The notes beneath the pieces were generated by a model, which saw only the letters and a list, made by a program, of their open reading frames with translations, did no database searches and was not told the origin of the DNA. The position numbers were made by a program, and so were the translations under genes. Shown here in pieces: positions 59,461 through 64,000 of a DNA stretch of 64,000 nt. Numbering within the stretch: the stretch's first letter is position 1; each line of letters begins with the position of its first letter. The stretch comes from Pestalotiopsis fici W106-1 (taxonomy: Eukaryota; Ascomycota; Sordariomycetes; Amphisphaeriales; Sporocadaceae), in the NCBI RefSeq assembly GCF_000516985.1, contig NW_006917104.1, forward strand, positions 248,001-312,000. Direction: 5' to 3'.

Positions 59461-62400
59461 AGAGGGAATGACGGTGGGATGGTGGGGTGGTGACATCCTA
59501 GCAACACAAAAGGTTGGGCAACAGCAATGCGGAAGGAGGGGCAAGGAACTCAATGGCCAGTGCGGGTTTCTTGGGGAGAACCGCGCTGGACTGACGGCAC
59601 GGGCTGGGTTAGATGGGAGCTACTTCAGAGGTACTTTGGCAGCTGCCCCTCCAAAGCTTGAAGGGCCAGCTTCCGTGCCAGTGGTCTGAGAAGGTGAATT
59701 TGCTTTGGGGTACCGTGGCAAGTGCCGGGAGGGATTTCTTTCTTTTTTTTTTTTTAATATGAGTATGGATCATTGGATTCTCTCAGTTGCTATCAATGTA
59801 TATCTTGAGAACATGGCCAGGACCATCCACAGCTACGCAGCCAATTCTGCTGCATGGAGTTTTGCTGACTGAAAGCCTTAATGGTGTCGTTCCCCAGGCA
59901 GGACCCCGCAGTCGAGGTAGACTCGCCGATCCTGCTAACATTGAGCTCCCAGGACAGTGCGCGCCCAGTCTGTTTGGTCGTCTTGAGCCAAGTACAAATT
60001 TTACACCTATTTCGGAGGCCGATAACTCAATGCTTTGATTAAATCACTCATCCATGAAACGATATTATGACAGATAATCCCCGGGCCAGACAGTCCCTGG
60101 AGCAACCATGAAGCTTCGAGATGGCCTCAGACAGCCTTTAGACAGCTTCTAAACAATTAAACAATGCATATAGTCCCAGGTATCCGTAAAGTACCGCGTC
60201 CTACCGAGCGCATCCTCGTTACCCCAGATCCACGAAAACCAGTCGGGCGCCCTTGCGGAATCTCGGTTCTTCCAGGACGAAAAGTAAAACGATTCGACCC
60301 GAGAATAGCTCGGGTAGATGTTCCGTATCTAAATAAGACCCAGTGCCGTATGCTCGGGTATATCAATGGGCAGACATCACATTGTTTTTCTGGCTCAGCT
60401 TTTTCTCTTCGTCGTTGTGATGTCTTACGTTGTCCGGAACGTTTCGTGACGGCCTCAAATCCCGGACAACCAAAGCTTATCTTCCGCACTCGCCTACCTA
60501 CCTACACCCGGACCTTTGCCAAGTCCGATATGCTACACGTCTTGCACCACACAAGATACCGCTTCGGCCCTTTGCTTTCCTTCCAAGAATAAAAAAAGGG
60601 ACAAACACGGCAAGTGAAGGAAGACTCAGAACCTCCTCTACTACAATACCTACTGTTTTCTGTCTCCTCTCTCCAGACAGTGCGTGCCCATGATTGTGTT
60701 GAGCATCCAATGACCATGGAGCTGCCACAATCGTTGTTGGCTTGTCGGACTTCCATCGGGCAACGACCATAATGAGTCAACTAAGGTCTGCTACCCATCC
60801 GACTTTGCCAGGCTGCCCAGCAACTGTGTCAATGGTTCGCCGAGCTCGCAAGTCAATGCAACTTGATTACGGACCAGGTGCGGCGACAAGACTGGGTCAA
60901 CCATGGAAAAGGACCGAAGTGCTGTCACGGCCAATTGCAGTCGAGAACGTCTGGGCGTGTCTGGTGTGTCTACGTTAGTTTCTGTCAACACCGCTAAGAC
61001 GACCGCTACCGCCAACAAGTGATGGATGCAACGAGGACTGTCATCTCCGGGGATCCCAAAGGGCGCGTTTATATTACTAATCGCGCTCAGGGAACCACAA
61101 CGTTGATGGTTGCATCGAAGCATTTGTATTTGCAAGGCACAAGACATTGGAACTTGTTGAGAGAAGCACTGTAAGTCATTAGCACGGTCCACAGCTTATC
61201 TAATAACTCGCCTCCAAAGACCCTGGTGCCCTGGTCGCATTACGTAGGGCTGAGAATGTCGGCCGGTACCTGCCTATGGTCAGGAGATCTACAGGGTTTT
61301 CTTATGTCTCCGCTCCGGATTACGCGTGAACATTCAGGGGAAACAAAAGAACATCTGACATTAGCATTCAACAGACCGGAATCTGATGAGCATCTCATGA
61401 ACATGATGAGGCTTGTATGGCAAGCTGGTTCCTGATGTACCAAGGGCGCATCGTTCAAAGCCTGTGTCTTGGTGACTAGCTCGTCTGCCAGGGTTGACCC
61501 CCACGCGGACTGGTGAGTACGATCATGAGCTCTCCATTCTGGTACTCAAAACGGTCCTTGGGTTCTTGGGACTTGCAAAATGCGGAAGAGATTGGCAGGT
61601 ATGCTTCTTTGAGCGTATCAAAGTGAAACGTAGGTTCTTAGACGTGATTCCCAAGTATGTGTGGAAATCGTCTTTCAGTCTTGGTCAACATGAACAACCA
61701 TGTACCCCTGACGTTCTTTTGGGGCTACGACTAGTATAATGCCACCACACTCCGAAAGACTAGCTGTGGGGGATTTCGACTTGATGTGATTGACTTCATC
61801 TGATTGATTCCTATGGATTGTGTGGTTTGTTATACCACTCGCAATCCGACGTTTCAAGAGAGACTTGATAACCCAATTGTCGCAGGCTACTAGGTGGGCT
61901 TCCCCACCATGCCGTAAGCTTTCAATTCAAGACTTGTTAGAAATAATCCCGCGGATATCGAAATATGACCATAGAGGTCGCTGGAACAGTTGTTCACATG
62001 CCGTCAAATCAATTGTCGCCATTTCTGTAGAGAGGCTGTTGGAGCGCCCAATCAATACTCTTGTATCAGGAAACCGTTGCCACCTTTGTTGGTGGGATAA
62101 TGCACAAGGGTATGTTTGCGGAACTGGGCGAGTATTCAGAAGCTAAAATCTGTAACAAATGAGCTACTCATCCGACATGTCACCGTACCAAATATAAAAT
62201 CGCCGTGTAGACGAGATGCAGCATCATGTAAATCATTCCATAATCGTTGCGGGTGTCGGCAAGATGAACTCAAATAACAATCATCTCGCAAATTTGCCCC
62301 GACCTGCTGATGCCTTTGCAACAAGAATGAGTACCTCTGGGGCACATTCCTGGTCCGAACATCACTGTACCAAATACCCGCCGGCCCAGGCGACCGGAAC

Positions 62401-63633
62401 TGTGGCGTCTTCCTGTTCCGGACTTATAGTGCTCGCTCCAGCGCCCCATCGATGCCTGACATCCATAACATCAAGGTACGTATTGAGGTAAATACATAAG
62501 ATATACTGCCGAGGCTAATACGTTTTTCGAAGTCCGCATGGAAATAGCTCATTGACTGTTCGCTTCTCGGTTTCTTACCAACAGTCATCTGTCGATCACG
62601 AAATGCCGTCCGTGAAATGCCTATAGCGTAATTTTGGCTCGTGGATGATGCCTGGCATGAAAACTGCTAAAGGAAGGCTTAACATCGCGACGATCTTGGC
62701 CCTGACTTTACATGTGCGATAACTTTGGCACCGGCATCCTCAACAACAACGTCAAGTCAACCCCGAGCTGCGATCAGGAATCCTACTGCAATGGCTGGCC
62801 TTGACACCAATCTCATTGTCCATCAGGTAACGGACATGCCAATCATATCTCTCTGTAAGCCAAAGTCCCGTAAAATCACTGGCTGTATTACATGAAAGGA
62901 CACCAGCTACTTTATACATACAATGCAGCCGCCACGAAAGAACTTGTATTTCTGGCCATTGCCGAGTATTACAATCCCCTGTGCAGACTGCATATTCAGC
63001 TTGGAAAGGCTGCATATGAAAGGGTAAGAGGTCGAGAAGAATGTACGTTTTGGCGGTATTTGAGAATAGACATCTCTCTCTTACTCGTTCTTCCTTTCTT
63101 TGATTTTGAGTAAATTATAGCAATAACAATCAATTCGCAGTCTTCTGAGAGATAATACCGATTAATGCGACGCTATTGATTGGCCGTAGACTGCTAGGGC
63201 TGCTGTGCATTTCATCGGCGCCAGACGGTGTACCTATAATACTAGACTGCCGATCTGTTCGTTGGTCCTATGGTGCTTCGAGCTCCTGATATGTAGTCGA
63301 GCTCACGTAGGGCTGAGAAAGTCGACGTGATAGCTGAGGATGGAATCACAATTTTCAAATCGCTGCAAGACACCTTTGAGAAGAGGTCCGATATCCGGGT
63401 AGAAGTACCCGCGAGATATGGTGCTCGGCTCATTGGTCGTGTGTTCCGAGCTCGGCGTTGCACCGGCGTGGCCCCACATGTCCGTCGTTCTCCGCGTAAA
63501 GTTTCCATAAAGAACATTTCAATAAACACCTCTGAGATATGTAGAAACTTGAAATAAATACTAAACTATCTGACCTGAAGAAAGCCTGCAAATAATATAT
63601 CACCAGGAGAGTTTTCTCATCACAGCCGACACG
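59461..63633. other. About 4.2 kb with no recognisable gene
   Basis: The start is presumably upstream gpdA promoter, with a T-tract near 59740-59755. Beyond that I find only short, overlapping open frames of up to about 140 codons on both strands. None has a domain-like pattern, a convincing splice continuation or a biased codon choice. Base composition is not strongly AT-shifted, so heavy RIP is not evident. The words ACGTAGGGCTGAGAA recur at about 61242 and 63305. It may be decayed repeat or gene relic, but I cannot identify one. Confidence 0.45.
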
Positions 63634-64000
63634 ATGACTTTTACGGTTCTCTCCGATAACGATGTCAAGCATATACTGAGGAATCTCACTCAGAGTGACA
63701 CCTCTACTCTCGTCGAGGCACTTGAGAATGCACTGGTCAGGTATTCCAGCCAGGGCGAGCAGCAGTATCAACCTCATCGTGCGGTAGTTTCCCGGCCCGA
63801 TGGCCAAGTCAGTTTGTTCATGCTGGCCACGACTGAGCAGTCCATTGGCGTCAAGATTGTCGGCATCGCTCCGGCATCAAAATTGACCAGCGCCGACCCC
63901 AACGTAGCTCCTCCACCTGCGCTACGGAGTGCTCTCACCCTCTGCGACGCCGAGGGCCAAGCCATTGGCGTGCTCAACGCCGCCGAGCTCACCGCCTTCC
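63634..64000 (+). CDS. Ornithine cyclodeaminase/mu-crystallin family protein, 5' part only
   Basis: The frame starts at ATG 63634 (MTFTVLSDNDVKHILRNLTQ) and is open to the end of the window, so the gene is cut at 122 codons. The start resembles the ornithine cyclodeaminase/mu-crystallin family: an N-terminal V(L)SDxDV segment, then ALENALVRYSSQGEQQYQPH followed by RAVVSRPDGQVSLFMLATTE (the conserved RxxxxxPxGxxLxMPA-like region). Next come IGVKIVGIAP and an ALTLCDAEGQAIGVLNAAEL segment, equivalent to the LxDxxTGxPLAxLxA stretch before the NAD(P)-binding fold. Members are NAD-dependent and convert ornithine to proline or reduce imino acids; several fungal ones sit in secondary-metabolite loci. 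The active part of the Rossmann fold is outside the window, so the substrate cannot be judged. Confidence 0.75.
   Translation, partial: MTFTVLSDNDVKHILRNLTQSDTSTLVEALENALVRYSSQGEQQYQPHRAVVSRPDGQVSLFMLATTEQSIGVKIVGIAPASKLTSADPNVAPPPALRSALTLCDAEGQAIGVLNAAELTAF

Noticed and set aside
59740..59757. Long T-tract as a transposon poly-A tail on the minus strand
   Set aside because: No target duplication or reverse-transcriptase remnant lies nearby; plain homopolymer runs of this size are common in these intergenic regions.
61242..63325. Repeated word ACGTAGGGCTGAGAA as proof of a transposon pair
   Set aside because: A 15-base match is expected about once by chance in 64 kb. The extension (19 of 20) is suggestive but no further similarity surrounds the two copies, so I do not call an element.

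Overview
The window is nuclear DNA of a filamentous ascomycete, most likely a Sordariomycete of the order Hypocreales. The genus cannot be fixed from sequence alone. The evidence is short GT-AG introns (about 45-100 nt) with CTAAC/CTGAC-like branch sites, CT-rich leaders, a Zn2Cys6 regulator with fungal_trans domain, a fungal gpdA-type GAPDH, and many readable eukaryotic core proteins. There are no operons. Genes are spaced by 0.2-4 kb and lie on both strands. I saw no tRNA, rRNA, CRISPR or intact transposase gene.

Layout. 1-9.9 kb is accessory: a small two-exon basic/acidic protein, a seven-exon Zn2Cys6 transcription factor preceded by two perfect inverted repeats, a secreted hydrophobic Gly/Ser/Leu-rich protein, and a secreted metal-dependent amidohydrolase. 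11-14.3 kb holds two convergent genes of unknown function (a single-pass membrane protein with a Ser/Arg-rich N-terminus, and a 333-residue basic protein). 15.4-18.1 kb carries PHO88/SND3 and RAD14/XPA. 18.1-20.6 kb has no gene but contains a 369-bp element with 41-bp terminal inverted repeats and an 8-bp flanking duplication, enclosing TTAGGG-like repeats.

20.6-33.1 kb is one 4057-residue HECT ubiquitin ligase (Tom1/Ptr1/HUWE1 family). 34.9-43.9 kb holds PRPP synthetase, ribosomal protein S6, CTF8 and an eleven-exon pantothenate-type MFS transporter. 45-54.3 kb holds a nuclear-looking disordered protein with a conserved helical C-terminus (possibly AFF-like), peptidyl-tRNA hydrolase 2, and a long coiled-coil protein ending in a Gln/Pro repeat. 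56.3-59.3 kb holds RVB2 (reptin) and GAPDH, convergent. About 4.4 kb without a recognisable gene follows, and an ornithine-cyclodeaminase-family gene runs off the right edge.

Most of the centre and right is housekeeping (protein targeting, DNA repair, ubiquitylation, nucleotide synthesis, translation, sister-chromatid cohesion, chromatin remodelling, glycolysis). These genes do not form one pathway. The parts most worth a second look are the inverted-repeat element at 19.16-19.53 kb, the possible AFF-like factor at 45-47 kb, and the secreted/regulatory genes at the left end. All exon boundaries were derived by hand from splice consensus plus reading-frame continuity; each multi-exon model closes to a whole number of codons.
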